From NCBI GenBank assembly GCA_045638525.1, contig JAZUBQ010000002.1, positions 1 to 64,000 on the forward strand: 64,000 bases of DNA, written 5' to 3'. The DNA comes from SIG452 sp045638525. GTDB taxonomy: Bacteria; Bacillota; Clostridia; UMGS1840. This document shows, piece by piece, positions 46,023-53,707 of the stretch. Below the pieces are notes generated by a model. The model was not told where the DNA came from, did no database searches, and saw only the letters and a program-made list of their open reading frames with translations. The position numbers were made by a program, and so were the translations under genes. Each line of letters begins with the position of its first letter. Within the stretch, counting starts at the first letter, position 1.

Positions 46023-46058
46023 AAAAAAATCCCCATTCTCTCGAATGAGGATTTTTTT
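46023..46058 (+). terminator. Terminator of the terminase cassette
   Basis: AAATCCCCATTC/GAATGAGGATTT with one mismatch and a four-base loop, followed by T7. Confidence 0.8.
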
Positions 46059-46075
46059 GTTTTTTGTTTTTTTAT

Positions 46076-47002
46076 TTAGTCGTTACTCCAAAATTCAAAG
46101 GTATTTCCGTCAGTTCCGGGCAATAGCAAATCTCCGCCAACGTGATGCAGATACATCATACCATTTTCCAAAGTCCATTCAAAATCAATATTTTTCTGGA
46201 GCACTTCTGCCCCGTAAGAAGGTTCGCCACCTTCCATACGAAGTTTCAAAAGATTTCCTTCAATTTCCCAAGTTCCGGTGTAAAACTCTGATACCTCTTT
46301 CGCATCATTTCCGTAACTGAATCTCACGTCACCACTTTCATGAATGTACAAAAGCAAAGCAAATTCAGTATCAAACGCATCACGAATATCACCTAACCAA
46401 CTTGCACAAAGAGGTTTTTCTTCAGTTGCAACATTGTGAAATTCGGGTAATAAATTGTAGGGAGTAAAGTCAAACATCAGATTGTCTAAATTTTCCAATC
46501 TGCCTTCCAAACCGGAACGCCCCAACGGATAGGTCACTCTCTGCATTTCTCTTTGTGCAACCACATACATTTCAGGAATAAAATTATCAGCATTTCCTCT
46601 TACCAGAACAGGTTCATTAAAGGAAGCCATTTGTTCGCCCAAAGAAGGAATTCCAATTTCGCTGCGATCCAATTTATGAATCGAAACGGTTACACTTTCA
46701 TCCACTGGAATGATGCAATACACATAATTTCCGCCGGCTTCTACCACTTTATCAATATTTGCCACATAGGGAATATCACGAAGATATTCTTTTTTAGAAA
46801 GCTCCACTTGCATCTGTTGGGTATCCCCTTCAATCGGCCCCAGATAAGCAATCCCGAACAGTTTTTCGCCATTTTCCAACATGATTTTCAAGTTTTCATA
46901 CGGGTCAGATGAGGATGGCACTCTCTGCGCAGGCTTGGAACCGCAACCTGCAATCGCGAATAAAAGTATAAAAATCAATAAACAAGAAATCAAACGTTTC
47001 AT
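46076..47002 (-). CDS. Lipoprotein of unknown function
   Basis: 308 residues from ATG 47002, with GGAGG seven bases upstream; the frame is open to 47062. Lipobox IAGC with Cys20. The mature part has no recognised domain. The C-terminal 90 residues (YTGTWEIEGNLLKLRMEGG, DFEWTLENGMMYLHHVGG) look like a lipocalin- or copper-resistance-type beta barrel that often ends clostridial lipoproteins. Monocistronic. Confidence 0.8.
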   Translation of the reverse strand: MKRLISCLLIFILLFAIAGCGSKPAQRVPSSSDPYENLKIMLENGEKLFGIAYLGPIEGDTQQMQVELSKKEYLRDIPYVANIDKVVEAGGNYVYCIIPVDESVTVSIHKLDRSEIGIPSLGEQMASFNEPVLVRGNADNFIPEMYVVAQREMQRVTYPLGRSGLEGRLENLDNLMFDFTPYNLLPEFHNVATEEKPLCASWLGDIRDAFDTEFALLLYIHESGDVRFSYGNDAKEVSEFYTGTWEIEGNLLKLRMEGGEPSYGAEVLQKNIDFEWTLENGMMYLHHVGGDLLLPGTDGNTFEFWSND

Positions 47003-47124
47003 AAGTTTTCCTCCAAAAAATGATGTCGGATTTATTGTAACATAAAGTAAGAAAAATTGCAAGTAGAAATTCAGAGAATCAAATAATTCTTGGCTTTTCC
47101 TTGGCTAACTAAGATACATAAAAC

Positions 47125-47151
47125 AAAAACCCGCTTATTCAGCGGGTTTTT
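47125..47151. terminator. Bidirectional terminator
   Basis: AAAAACCCGC, seven-base loop, GCGGGTTTTT. It ends transcription of the 47777-47205 gene. If the islet model is right, it is the former terminator of tmRNA. Confidence 0.85.
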
Positions 47152-47159
47152 AAATATTA

Positions 47160-47171
47160 TGGTGGAGATGA
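47160..47171 (-). repeat. Duplicate of the tmRNA 3' end, candidate att site
   Basis: TGGTGGAGATGA here equals 48401-48412, the last 12 bases of tmRNA including its CCA. The two direct repeats enclose 1.24 kb. ssrA 3' ends are common integrase targets. Confidence 0.5.
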
Positions 47172-47204
47172 AATGTACTTTCAGAGTTTCACGAACTTAT
47201 TAAG

Positions 47205-47777
47205 TTAGTGTTCCTTAATATAGAAAACCATTTCGTCTTTTGAATTGTGGTCGGCATTCAGTTCCGTTAATCTTCCTTTTGCCCATGGAGTATCCTTGGG
47301 TAGCCACCATTCGGAATCAGGATAACACTCCCAGATAGTTGCAACGTAATAATGACAATAGTCTCCTAAATCTAACTCTTCGATATAATATTTCATTTTT
47401 TCGTAATCTTTGTATATATCCTCAGATGCAGTCTTGTAACCACCTTTGAATTTCAGTTCAAAAATACAGATATAATTTTCAACACAATCTCCCCAGAAGC
47501 CTTCCTCTTTGTCAAAATTCATTTGTGCTAGAATCAAATCTGCACGACAGCGTGTTTGCCGGAATTTATCGGTATCGAACTCCGTAAATATCATAATATT
47601 ATACTTTTCAAGCAAAACATTTAATCTAGTTCTGATATGAAAATACAGAGCATTCTTAAAAGTGTCCTCTTTCACAAGTAATTGACTATGATAGTCCTTG
47701 GGAATGTCATATTCCCAAATGTATTTAATCGTATTATGTATTTCGCTTAAGACCCGTTCGGGGATTCTAGTTCCCAT
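47205..47777 (-). CDS. Hypothetical protein, possible PD-(D/E)XK nuclease fold
   Basis: 190 residues. Not recognised at family level. The segment CRADLILAQMN, then about 20 residues, then YICIFELKFKGGY has the D...ExK spacing of PD-(D/E)XK restriction-type nucleases. An N-terminal helical region and a C-terminal beta-rich region flank it. No membrane segment. Overlapped in context with a four-helix-bundle gene nine bases upstream, so the two form an operon. Lies inside the tmRNA-adjacent islet. A defence role is only a guess from the fold and location. Confidence 0.65.
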   Translation of the reverse strand: MGTRIPERVLSEIHNTIKYIWEYDIPKDYHSQLLVKEDTFKNALYFHIRTRLNVLLEKYNIMIFTEFDTDKFRQTRCRADLILAQMNFDKEEGFWGDCVENYICIFELKFKGGYKTASEDIYKDYEKMKYYIEELDLGDYCHYYVATIWECYPDSEWWLPKDTPWAKGRLTELNADHNSKDEMVFYIKEH

Positions 47778-47786
47778 AATATACTC

Positions 47787-48140
47787 CTAAAGCTTCTTTT
47801 TTGCAGTATTAACAGAGGCAATTAACATTCGTCGGATAGCCCCACAATAATTTAACACTGTTTTATAGCGGTTTTCTTCTATGTATCCTGTACGACAAAG
47901 AAGTTCTAACCAATATTCAGATTCATAACATTCTTTCAGTGCAATCTGCATTTTTGACACGAAATCAGCAGGACTTTGTGCATATTTCGATTCGTGTATG
48001 TTTGCACCGATAGAAGTAGCACTTCTTAATAACTGATTCGTGAGAATGCTTTCTTTCTGCTCAGATTTTATATTTTTACATAATTCTACTATTTCAACCG
48101 CAAAATCTTTTGCTTTCTCAAGCATAACACTGTCAGCCAT
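47787..48140 (-). CDS. Four-helix bundle protein (23S rRNA intervening-sequence family)
   Basis: 117 residues. The motif LLRSATSIGANIHESKYAQS with DFVSKMQIALKECYESEYWL is typical of the S23/IVP-like four-helix bundle family, first found in rRNA intervening sequences and also common next to diversity-generating and mobile elements. Here it is not within an rRNA gene. Molecular function unknown. AAGGAAG box before ATG 48140. Confidence 0.85.
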   Translation of the reverse strand: MADSVMLEKAKDFAVEIVELCKNIKSEQKESILTNQLLRSATSIGANIHESKYAQSPADFVSKMQIALKECYESEYWLELLCRTGYIEENRYKTVLNYCGAIRRMLIASVNTAKKKL

Positions 48141-48230
48141 AGTATCACTTCCTTTATTTCAATATAACATAAAAAACTACAGATGTAAAGCTAATTTTTT
48201 CACATTTGTGAAAAGCGAAATTATTGCTCC

Positions 48231-48363
48231 GCAATAGCTAAATTGTTTTTTTAAAACAGCTAAATTAAATTCGCCTCATGCTGCCCGAAGGGCAATTTAG
48301 CTCTCGTGAGAGAATTTAGCTCGTCGATAGACGAATTTAGCTCGTCGATAGACGAATTTAGCT
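48231..48363. repeat. Array of mini-hairpins joined by a constant 9-mer
   Basis: AATTTAGCT occurs at 48294, 48313, 48334 and 48355, and its complement AGCTAAATT at 48236 and 48258. Each gap is a small hairpin: TTGC-TCC-GCAA, GCCC-GAA-GGGC, CTCTC-GT-GAGAG and twice TCGTC-GATA-GACGA. The last two units are exact 21-bp repeats. No matching known repeat type. Confidence 0.7.
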
Positions 48364-48364
48364 G

Positions 48365-48399
48365 AAAAACTCCCGTTTGCATAGCAAACGAGAGTTTTT
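48365..48399. terminator. Terminator just downstream of tmRNA
   Basis: AAAAACTCCCGTTTGC, three-base loop, GCAAACGAGAGTTTTT, with one mismatch. It begins two bases beyond the tmRNA CCA end on the minus strand. Confidence 0.85.
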
Positions 48400-48400
48400 C

Positions 48401-48750
48401 TGGTGGAGATGAGGGGAATCGAACCCCTGTCCGAAAACGCATTCACAAAACTTTCTCCGAGCGCAGTTATCTGTTAGGATTCCCCACAAAGGCAGGGAGA
48501 TAACACACCAACCTTTGCCGGTATCGTCTTAATACGGCTTCTCCCCCGACGAACTGAGAAAAGACGTTGACCACTAAATGATGCCCAAACCGAAGTCGTG
48601 GTACTCTTTGGCAGGACAGCCGCCGTAATTAGGCAGCGTAAGCTAAATTATTGTTAGCGTTTAATTTTAAAGTTTGAAGCTTTTATAGTTGCGCCCCACA
48701 ACTGCTCGCTTATCTTGCTTCAACATCCCCGTCGAAACCTTTACATCCCC
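48401..48750 (-). ncRNA. ssrA: Transfer-messenger RNA
   Basis: 350 nt. The 5' end GGGGATG pairs with CATCTCC before the ACCA 3' end. The conserved GGTTTCGACGGGG follows the 5' end, and the T arm GGGG-TTCGATT-CCCC is seen near the 3' end. The tag frame reads GCT AAC AAT AAT TTA GCT TAC GCT GCC TAA, giving tag ANNNLAYAA. It rescues stalled ribosomes together with SmpB, whose gene lies 78 bases upstream on the same strand. Confidence 0.95.
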
Positions 48751-48827
48751 GTATTTTTTAAAGAGGAAAACTTTTCGGGAAACATTCATTCTACACCTTG
48801 TGTAAAAATAAATCCCGTTATTTCCTG

Positions 48828-49283
48828 CTATCTGAAATTCCGTTCCTTTAAGGCACGATCCATACTGCGTTTTGCATCGGCTTCTGCTTTGGCATCACGC
48901 TTATCATAATTCTTTTTCCCTTGTGCCAGACCAATGCTTAGTTTGATCCAGTTTTTATTTAAATATACTTCCAAAGGCACAATGGTTAACCCTTTTTCGG
49001 TTAATTTTCCCGTAAGTTTCATAATTTCCTGTTTTTTTAACAACAGTTTTCTGACACGTTCCGGGTCACGATTAAAAATATTACCGTGTTCATAGGGACT
49101 GATATGGGCACCGATTAAGAAAGCTTCCCCACGTTTGATATCCACATAGGAATCTTTCAGATTCATTTTGCCTTGACGAACAGACTTCACTTCGGTACCT
49201 ACCAGTTCAATTCCTGCTTCGTAGGTTTCTAAAATGAAGTAATCGTGACGGGCTTTTTTGTTTTGCACCAATGTTTTTCCCAT
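48828..49283 (-). CDS. smpB: SsrA-binding protein SmpB
   Basis: 151 residues from ATG 49283 (CAGGGAG box); the frame extends further upstream. VQNKKARHDYFILETYEAGI, GTEVKSVRQGKMNLKDSYV and the basic tail RDAKAEADAKRSMDRALK are diagnostic. It binds the tRNA-like part of tmRNA and reads the empty mRNA channel. Next to ssrA as in many bacteria. Confidence 0.97.
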   Translation of the reverse strand: MGKTLVQNKKARHDYFILETYEAGIELVGTEVKSVRQGKMNLKDSYVDIKRGEAFLIGAHISPYEHGNIFNRDPERVRKLLLKKQEIMKLTGKLTEKGLTIVPLEVYLNKNWIKLSIGLAQGKKNYDKRDAKAEADAKRSMDRALKERNFR

Positions 49284-49350
49284 AATAGCTCCCTGTTTTC
49301 TATACAAATTCAAGTTTTTCGACAATTATCCACAAATTGACTTTAGGCAA

Positions 49351-49387
49351 AAATTCGGAAAGTGAGCGTTGTCACTTTCCGAATTCT
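49351..49387 (-). terminator. Terminator of rpsF-ssb-rpsR
   Basis: AATTCGGAAAGTGA and TCACTTTCCGAATT form a 14-bp perfect stem with a six-base loop; the T-tract TTTTT lies on the minus strand side. Confidence 0.85.
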
Positions 49388-49417
49388 TTTGATAATTTAT
49401 TCGTATATGGATAAAAA

Positions 49418-49669
49418 TTAGTCTGCAGAGTAGGGCATTAAAGCGATATGTCTTGCTCTTTTGATTGCAATAGTCAGAAGTCTCTGATGTTTTGCACAAG
49501 TGCCGGTTACTCTTCTGGGCAGAATTTTTGCTCTTTCAGAAGTGTATCTTCTTAATTTTGCAACGTCTTTGTAATCGATATCCATTGCTTTATCAACACA
49601 GAACTGACAAACTTTTCTTTTCGGTCTTCTGTTGGTTCTGAATGAATTTTCTTTTTTGATTTCAGCCAT
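49418..49669 (-). CDS. rpsR: 30S ribosomal protein S18
   Basis: 83 residues. RRPKRKVCQFCVDKAMDIDYKD and ILPRRVTGTCAKHQRLLTIAIKRARHIALMPY are the family signature. Last gene of the S6-SSB-S18 operon. Confidence 0.98.
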   Translation of the reverse strand: MAEIKKENSFRTNRRPKRKVCQFCVDKAMDIDYKDVAKLRRYTSERAKILPRRVTGTCAKHQRLLTIAIKRARHIALMPYSAD

Positions 49670-49713
49670 TTTTAATATCCTCCTTTAAATTTTTTGTTCC
49701 TTCATCGGGGATG

Positions 49714-50154
49714 TTAGAACGGGAGCTGGTCATCTTCAACGGTCATAAAACCGTCGTTAACCGGTGCATCCTGAATAAATCCGTCGTTGGAAGGTCTTTG
49801 CTGTGTCTGATAGCCAGAGTTAGAACCGTTGGTATCACGACGGTCACCGGTAAAGTGAACTTCGTCTGCAATAACTTCGGTTACATAATTTTTCTTGCCG
49901 TCCTGTTCCCATGTTCTGGTCTGAATGGAGCCACAAACGCAAGCCAACTGACCTTTAACAAAATATTTTTTTACAAAATCAGCAGTGTGCCGAAATGCAA
50001 CAATATTAATAAAGTCAGCCTGTCTTTCTTCACCCTGACGCTGGAAGTTACGATCCACTGCCAAAGTAAAGGTTGTAACAGAAACTCCGTTTTGAGTTGC
50101 TCTTAATTCAGGATCACGAGTTAAACGACCCATCAGCATTACTTTGTTTAACAT
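49714..50154 (-). CDS. ssb: Single-stranded DNA-binding protein
   Basis: 146 residues. OB fold start MLNKVMLMGRLTRDPELRAT, FTLAVDRNF, VAFRHTADFVKKYFVKGQLACVCG, followed by a Ser/Gln/Asn-rich linker and acidic C-terminal tip EDDQLPF that recruits repair enzymes. Between rpsF and rpsR. Confidence 0.97.
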   Translation of the reverse strand: MLNKVMLMGRLTRDPELRATQNGVSVTTFTLAVDRNFQRQGEERQADFINIVAFRHTADFVKKYFVKGQLACVCGSIQTRTWEQDGKKNYVTEVIADEVHFTGDRRDTNGSNSGYQTQQRPSNDGFIQDAPVNDGFMTVEDDQLPF

Positions 50155-50184
50155 AATGTCACCTCAAAATTCCTTTTTGGGGAA

Positions 50185-50481
50185 TTATTCACCTTTAGCA
50201 ATAACTAAAGAACGAATTACCGCGTCAGAAATGTTGAATTTTCTTTCTAATTCGCGGGGGAAATCAGTTAAAGAAGTAAATTCGCAAAGCACATAGTAAC
50301 CTTCGCTCATTTTTTCGATCGGATATGCCAGTCTTTTCTTACCGATTTCTTCAACCTTGGTAAGCTCGCCGTTGGCAGAAATCAATGCTTTGAATTTTTC
50401 AACAGTTGCACTGATTTTTTCCTCACCTAAATTTGCGTTTACGATGAACATTGCTTCATAATTTTTCTTGATTTCGCTCAT
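50185..50481 (-). CDS. rpsF: 30S ribosomal protein S6
   Basis: 98 residues from ATG 50481, which has AGGAGG eight bases upstream; a GTG nine bases earlier overlaps that box. YEAMFIVNANLGEEKI and KKRLAYPIEKMSEGYYVLCEF identify S6. First gene of the operon, preceded by a structured leader. Confidence 0.97.
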   Translation of the reverse strand: MSEIKKNYEAMFIVNANLGEEKISATVEKFKALISANGELTKVEEIGKKRLAYPIEKMSEGYYVLCEFTSLTDFPRELERKFNISDAVIRSLVIAKGE

Positions 50482-50490
50482 CTTTTTCAC

Positions 50491-50606
50491 CTCCTTATGG
50501 ATTTGAGCAAGTCTTGCTCAGTAGCCTTATCCCCTTTGGATAGGGCAAGGATGTATGTTTCATACATAACCTATAATACTATAATATAAAACCCTCTTTT
50601 TGTCAA
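50491..50606 (-). promoter_or_regulatory. Promoter and structured leader of rpsF operon
   Basis: TTGACA (50601-50606), 17 bases, TATAGT (50578-50583) on the minus strand. The roughly 80-base leader folds into three hairpins: GTATG-AAA-CATAC, CCTTGCCCTATCC around AAAG with GGATAAGG, and GAGCA-AGACT-TGCTC just before the ribosome binding site. S6-S18 complexes bind rpsF leaders in many bacteria, so autoregulation is likely; I could not confirm the exact CCG bulge motif. Confidence 0.55.
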
Positions 50607-50641
50607 GTGTTTTTTTAATATTTTTTAATTTTTTTATTTTC

Positions 50642-52357
50642 CTACTTGATTTCAACCTGAGAAAACGGCTTCAAGCTTCCGTCACTTGCCAATAAAAAGA
50701 ATTTTTTGAATGTCGAATTTTTGGGTATGTTGTAAGGATAATTTTCTGTATTTTCAGATACCGGAATGACGTCGGTTCCCAAAAGATTCCACCCTTTGTC
50801 ATACCCTGCCGCAAACAAAGTGACTCCGCTTTGCGGCAATGTCCCATGGGTAATATTTACTTCTGTATCGGACACAGCATTGACATCATAGGTAAATTCC
50901 CCTCTGTCAGCAAAAGAAACATAAGTTAAATTCAAATTGCCGGGCGTAAAATTATCCGGTGTTTTCAGTACCACTGCAGCTCCCGGTTTTAACGTAAGAT
51001 CTGCAGTGCCTGTATAGGCATTATCCACCAGACTTGAAAAATCTTCCTCTCCTGCAAATCCGTAAGGTCCTTCTGATTGTTTCAAGATGGTCGCCATACG
51101 GAAATTGCGATACAGTTCTTCAAATGTTTTTGGCGTATATTCATAACCGATAGAATCAAGTCCTGCCAAAATGGTGGTATAATTGGTACCGAGCTGTTCT
51201 AAAATGGTACGATAAATCTGATTGCCCCCACCTGCTAAATGCTTGGTCTGACAACGAAGATACTGCCCGAATAAATAAGAGGTACTGTAATTGGCTACAA
51301 CATCGTCGTTGTTCTGGGAATAACTCTGATATTCCAAAACCAAACCGCTGCGCAACACCTGTGATGTATTGATATCATTATACTGCTCGATACGGTAGGT
51401 CAAAGGTGCTCCCCCATAAAGATGTTCTGCCGCCATAGAAAAGGCTTCATCCCACCAGATATCGTTGGTATAATACTTCGTTTTCCCTATGAAATAATCA
51501 AACAAACTATCGGAATAACCGATCTGATGCTGAAACTCATGCACAATGGTGGAATAACATTTCTCCACATCAGGAGTACCGCTTTTCCCCATAGAAGGAT
51601 AGATATCAATATGCAGGATTCCGCATTCGTTTCCGTTCCCGCCCAGGCTTGTAGAAATAAAATCGGTCAAATTGGTATAACCGCCTACATAAGAACGCTT
51701 GGTGGTTCCGTTGTAGCCATCTAAAATATCATAAACTAAGATATTCATTTTTTCGTTCTGGGTACATTGAAGATACACTCCGGAAATGTCTGTTCCCATA
51801 TAGTTATAATAATCACCGAAGTTTTTCACCATAAACGGCTGAATATGACTATCAAATTCAGTGGCTATTTTCTGAGCGTCTGCTCTGGAGATTTTTGCAG
51901 AACCGCTGGAATTTGGTTCCACCAGAATATTACAATACTGTCCTATTGCCTGACAGATAAATGTTTGATTGTAATAAGCTCCTGTTTCTGCATTCGTCAC
52001 AAGATACGTATAATTTCTGCCTACCGACACATTGGAAGCATACAAAATGGGTACATCCAGACAGTTAACCTTGGGAGTTTCCTGCAAATTGGATGGTAAA
52101 TCCAAATGGGAATAATCAGGGGTAAAGGAAACCTGTACCTCTTCCTCTACTTGCTCCTGCTCACCCTGCATAGCAAACAGCAACGACTGCGATAACTTAG
52201 GAGCCACAGAAGGTGATAATGTCACATTAGCATCCGTTGGGTTATACACAAACAGATAGTCACCGAAGTAGGGCGCATTGTTATCCAGAACAGTTGCGCC
52301 AACGGTTTGTGAAACAACCCAGACAAACATCAAACAACATATTACAAACTTCTTCAT
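50642..52357 (-). CDS. Secreted protein with HExxH metalloprotease-like site, unknown family
   Basis: About 571 residues from ATG 52357/52360; a GTG at 52366 overlaps the AGGTGG box. Signal peptide of about 22 residues. The central region has YSTIVHEFQHQIGYSD with HExxH zinc ligands and WWDEAFSMAAEHLYGG about 35 residues later, supplying a third Glu ligand, as in gluzincins. The C-terminal 100 residues form a beta domain (GAAVVLKTPDNFTPGNLNLTY). Extracellular, probably a peptidase. No exact family is recognised. Downstream of the lysine operon but behind a terminator. Confidence 0.8.
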   Translation of the reverse strand: MKKFVICCLMFVWVVSQTVGATVLDNNAPYFGDYLFVYNPTDANVTLSPSVAPKLSQSLLFAMQGEQEQVEEEVQVSFTPDYSHLDLPSNLQETPKVNCLDVPILYASNVSVGRNYTYLVTNAETGAYYNQTFICQAIGQYCNILVEPNSSGSAKISRADAQKIATEFDSHIQPFMVKNFGDYYNYMGTDISGVYLQCTQNEKMNILVYDILDGYNGTTKRSYVGGYTNLTDFISTSLGGNGNECGILHIDIYPSMGKSGTPDVEKCYSTIVHEFQHQIGYSDSLFDYFIGKTKYYTNDIWWDEAFSMAAEHLYGGAPLTYRIEQYNDINTSQVLRSGLVLEYQSYSQNNDDVVANYSTSYLFGQYLRCQTKHLAGGGNQIYRTILEQLGTNYTTILAGLDSIGYEYTPKTFEELYRNFRMATILKQSEGPYGFAGEEDFSSLVDNAYTGTADLTLKPGAAVVLKTPDNFTPGNLNLTYVSFADRGEFTYDVNAVSDTEVNITHGTLPQSGVTLFAAGYDKGWNLLGTDVIPVSENTENYPYNIPKNSTFKKFFLLASDGSLKPFSQVEIK

Positions 52358-52389
52358 CATATCCACCTAATTCGCTAAATTATTAAAAT

Positions 52390-52421
52390 AAAAAGGGAGA
52401 AGGCATACCTCTCCCCTTTTT
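52390..52421. terminator. Terminator after the ACT protein gene
   Basis: AAAAAGGGAGAAGG with CCTCTCCCCTTTTT, one mismatch, short loop; usable on both strands and placed one base from the ACT stop codon. Confidence 0.8.
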
Positions 52422-52422
52422 G

Positions 52423-52884
52423 TTATTGATTCAATTCTTCCATAACCTGTTTCACACGCAATGCATTTTCTTCGGTTACTAACAAGGAAATCTCGGTTTC
52501 TGCTGTTGTAATCAGAGAAATCGGAATCTGCGCCTTTGCCAATACAGAAAGCACGCGGGTTGCAACTCCGAATTCATTACGCATAAATTCTCCTGAAATC
52601 AGAACCTTGGTATTGTTTGAAAGAATCTGTGTTGTTAAGGTTGCAAACACTTCTTTAAATTTGTAGATAATTGCAATGACTTTGGGCGTATCGCTATCAT
52701 TCACGGTAAAAGAAACATTCACACTGTTATTTAAGGGAGCAGTCTGACTGATCATATCAATACAAATGCCCTCATTGGAAACAATCTCGAACACCTTATG
52801 CAAAGATTCTACATCACTTTTAATATTATTTAAAGTTACCAAAGCTACCTGATCGGTATATCGGATATCAAATTTCTGTGCCAT
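52423..52884 (-). CDS. Stand-alone ACT-domain protein (aspartokinase regulatory-type)
   Basis: 153 residues, two ACT domains (about 10-75 and 80-150; GICIDMISQTAPLNNSVNVSFT and LISGEFMRNEFGVATRVLSV). The fold and order match the regulatory half of aspartokinases, which bind lysine or threonine, but the kinase half is absent. It lies 42 bases after dapB, last gene of the asd-dapA-dapB operon. It may be a free regulatory subunit for an aspartokinase elsewhere. Confidence 0.85.
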   Translation of the reverse strand: MAQKFDIRYTDQVALVTLNNIKSDVESLHKVFEIVSNEGICIDMISQTAPLNNSVNVSFTVNDSDTPKVIAIIYKFKEVFATLTTQILSNNTKVLISGEFMRNEFGVATRVLSVLAKAQIPISLITTAETEISLLVTEENALRVKQVMEELNQ

Positions 52885-52926
52885 AAAAAATCCTTTCGTT
52901 GAAGAATTCTCCGCTTCGTGTGAGAA

Positions 52927-53685
52927 TTACTGACTGGAAATAACATCCTTCATAGAATAGTAACCATTTTGCTTGGTTGCCAAAAAACGTGCCGCTCTGA
53001 TACTGCCCGTTGCAAAAATTTCTTTGCTTGTGGCAGTGTGGGTTACGGAAATCATTTCATCTTTGCCTGCAAACAGAACTTCGTGTTCTCCCACAATGGT
53101 ACCACCACGAACAGCGTGAATACCGATTTCCACTTTTTCACGTTTTTTTCTGACGCTGTGACGATCATACACATATTGCATAGAATCATCCAAAGAATCT
53201 GCAATTTCATCCGCAATCATCAATGCAGTACCGCTGGGAGCATCAATTTTCTGATTGTGATGCTTTTCAATGATTTCAATATCAAAGTTGCCGTACAGTA
53301 CTTGTGCCGCCTGTTTCACCAAGTCGATGAGCAAGTTAACTCCCAAAGACATATTGGCAGAATGAAAAATAGCGACTTCCTTGGAGGCATCCACCATTTT
53401 TTGCTTCTGCTGTGCAGATAATCCTGTGGTAGCAATCACCAAAGGTGTTTTGGTGGAAATTCCGTATTCAACCATTGCGTCAAATAAAGACGGATGCGAA
53501 AAATCAATCACTACATCTACCTTATCAGGACAATCTGACGGTGCTTTATACACGGGACAACCATTGGTGCCGTCATCATAAATATCGAAACCGCACACCA
53601 GCTCCATATCTTCTTGATTTCTTACTGCATTGGACAAAACTTTACCCATTTTGCCATTGATGCCGTTAATTGCAATTTTAATCAT
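52927..53685 (-). CDS. dapB: 4-hydroxy-tetrahydrodipicolinate reductase
   Basis: 252 residues. N-terminal Rossmann IAINGINGKMGKVLS, DFSHPSLFDAMVEY, the catalytic EKHHNQKIDAPSGTA block. Third step of the DAP/lysine branch, also supplying dipicolinate precursor for spores. 22 bases after dapA. Confidence 0.97.
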   Translation of the reverse strand: MIKIAINGINGKMGKVLSNAVRNQEDMELVCGFDIYDDGTNGCPVYKAPSDCPDKVDVVIDFSHPSLFDAMVEYGISTKTPLVIATTGLSAQQKQKMVDASKEVAIFHSANMSLGVNLLIDLVKQAAQVLYGNFDIEIIEKHHNQKIDAPSGTALMIADEIADSLDDSMQYVYDRHSVRKKREKVEIGIHAVRGGTIVGEHEVLFAGKDEMISVTHTATSKEIFATGSIRAARFLATKQNGYYSMKDVISSQ

Positions 53686-53707
53686 AGTATTGTTTGTTCT
53701 CCTTGAC

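Noticed and set aside
48294..48363. Possible CRISPR array
   Set aside because: The constant part is only 9 bases and the spacers are short palindromes, two of them identical. No cas genes.
48260..48442. Small minus-strand reading frame with SIDELNS repeats
   Set aside because: It is the translation of the hairpin array and runs into the tmRNA 3' end. No ribosome binding site.
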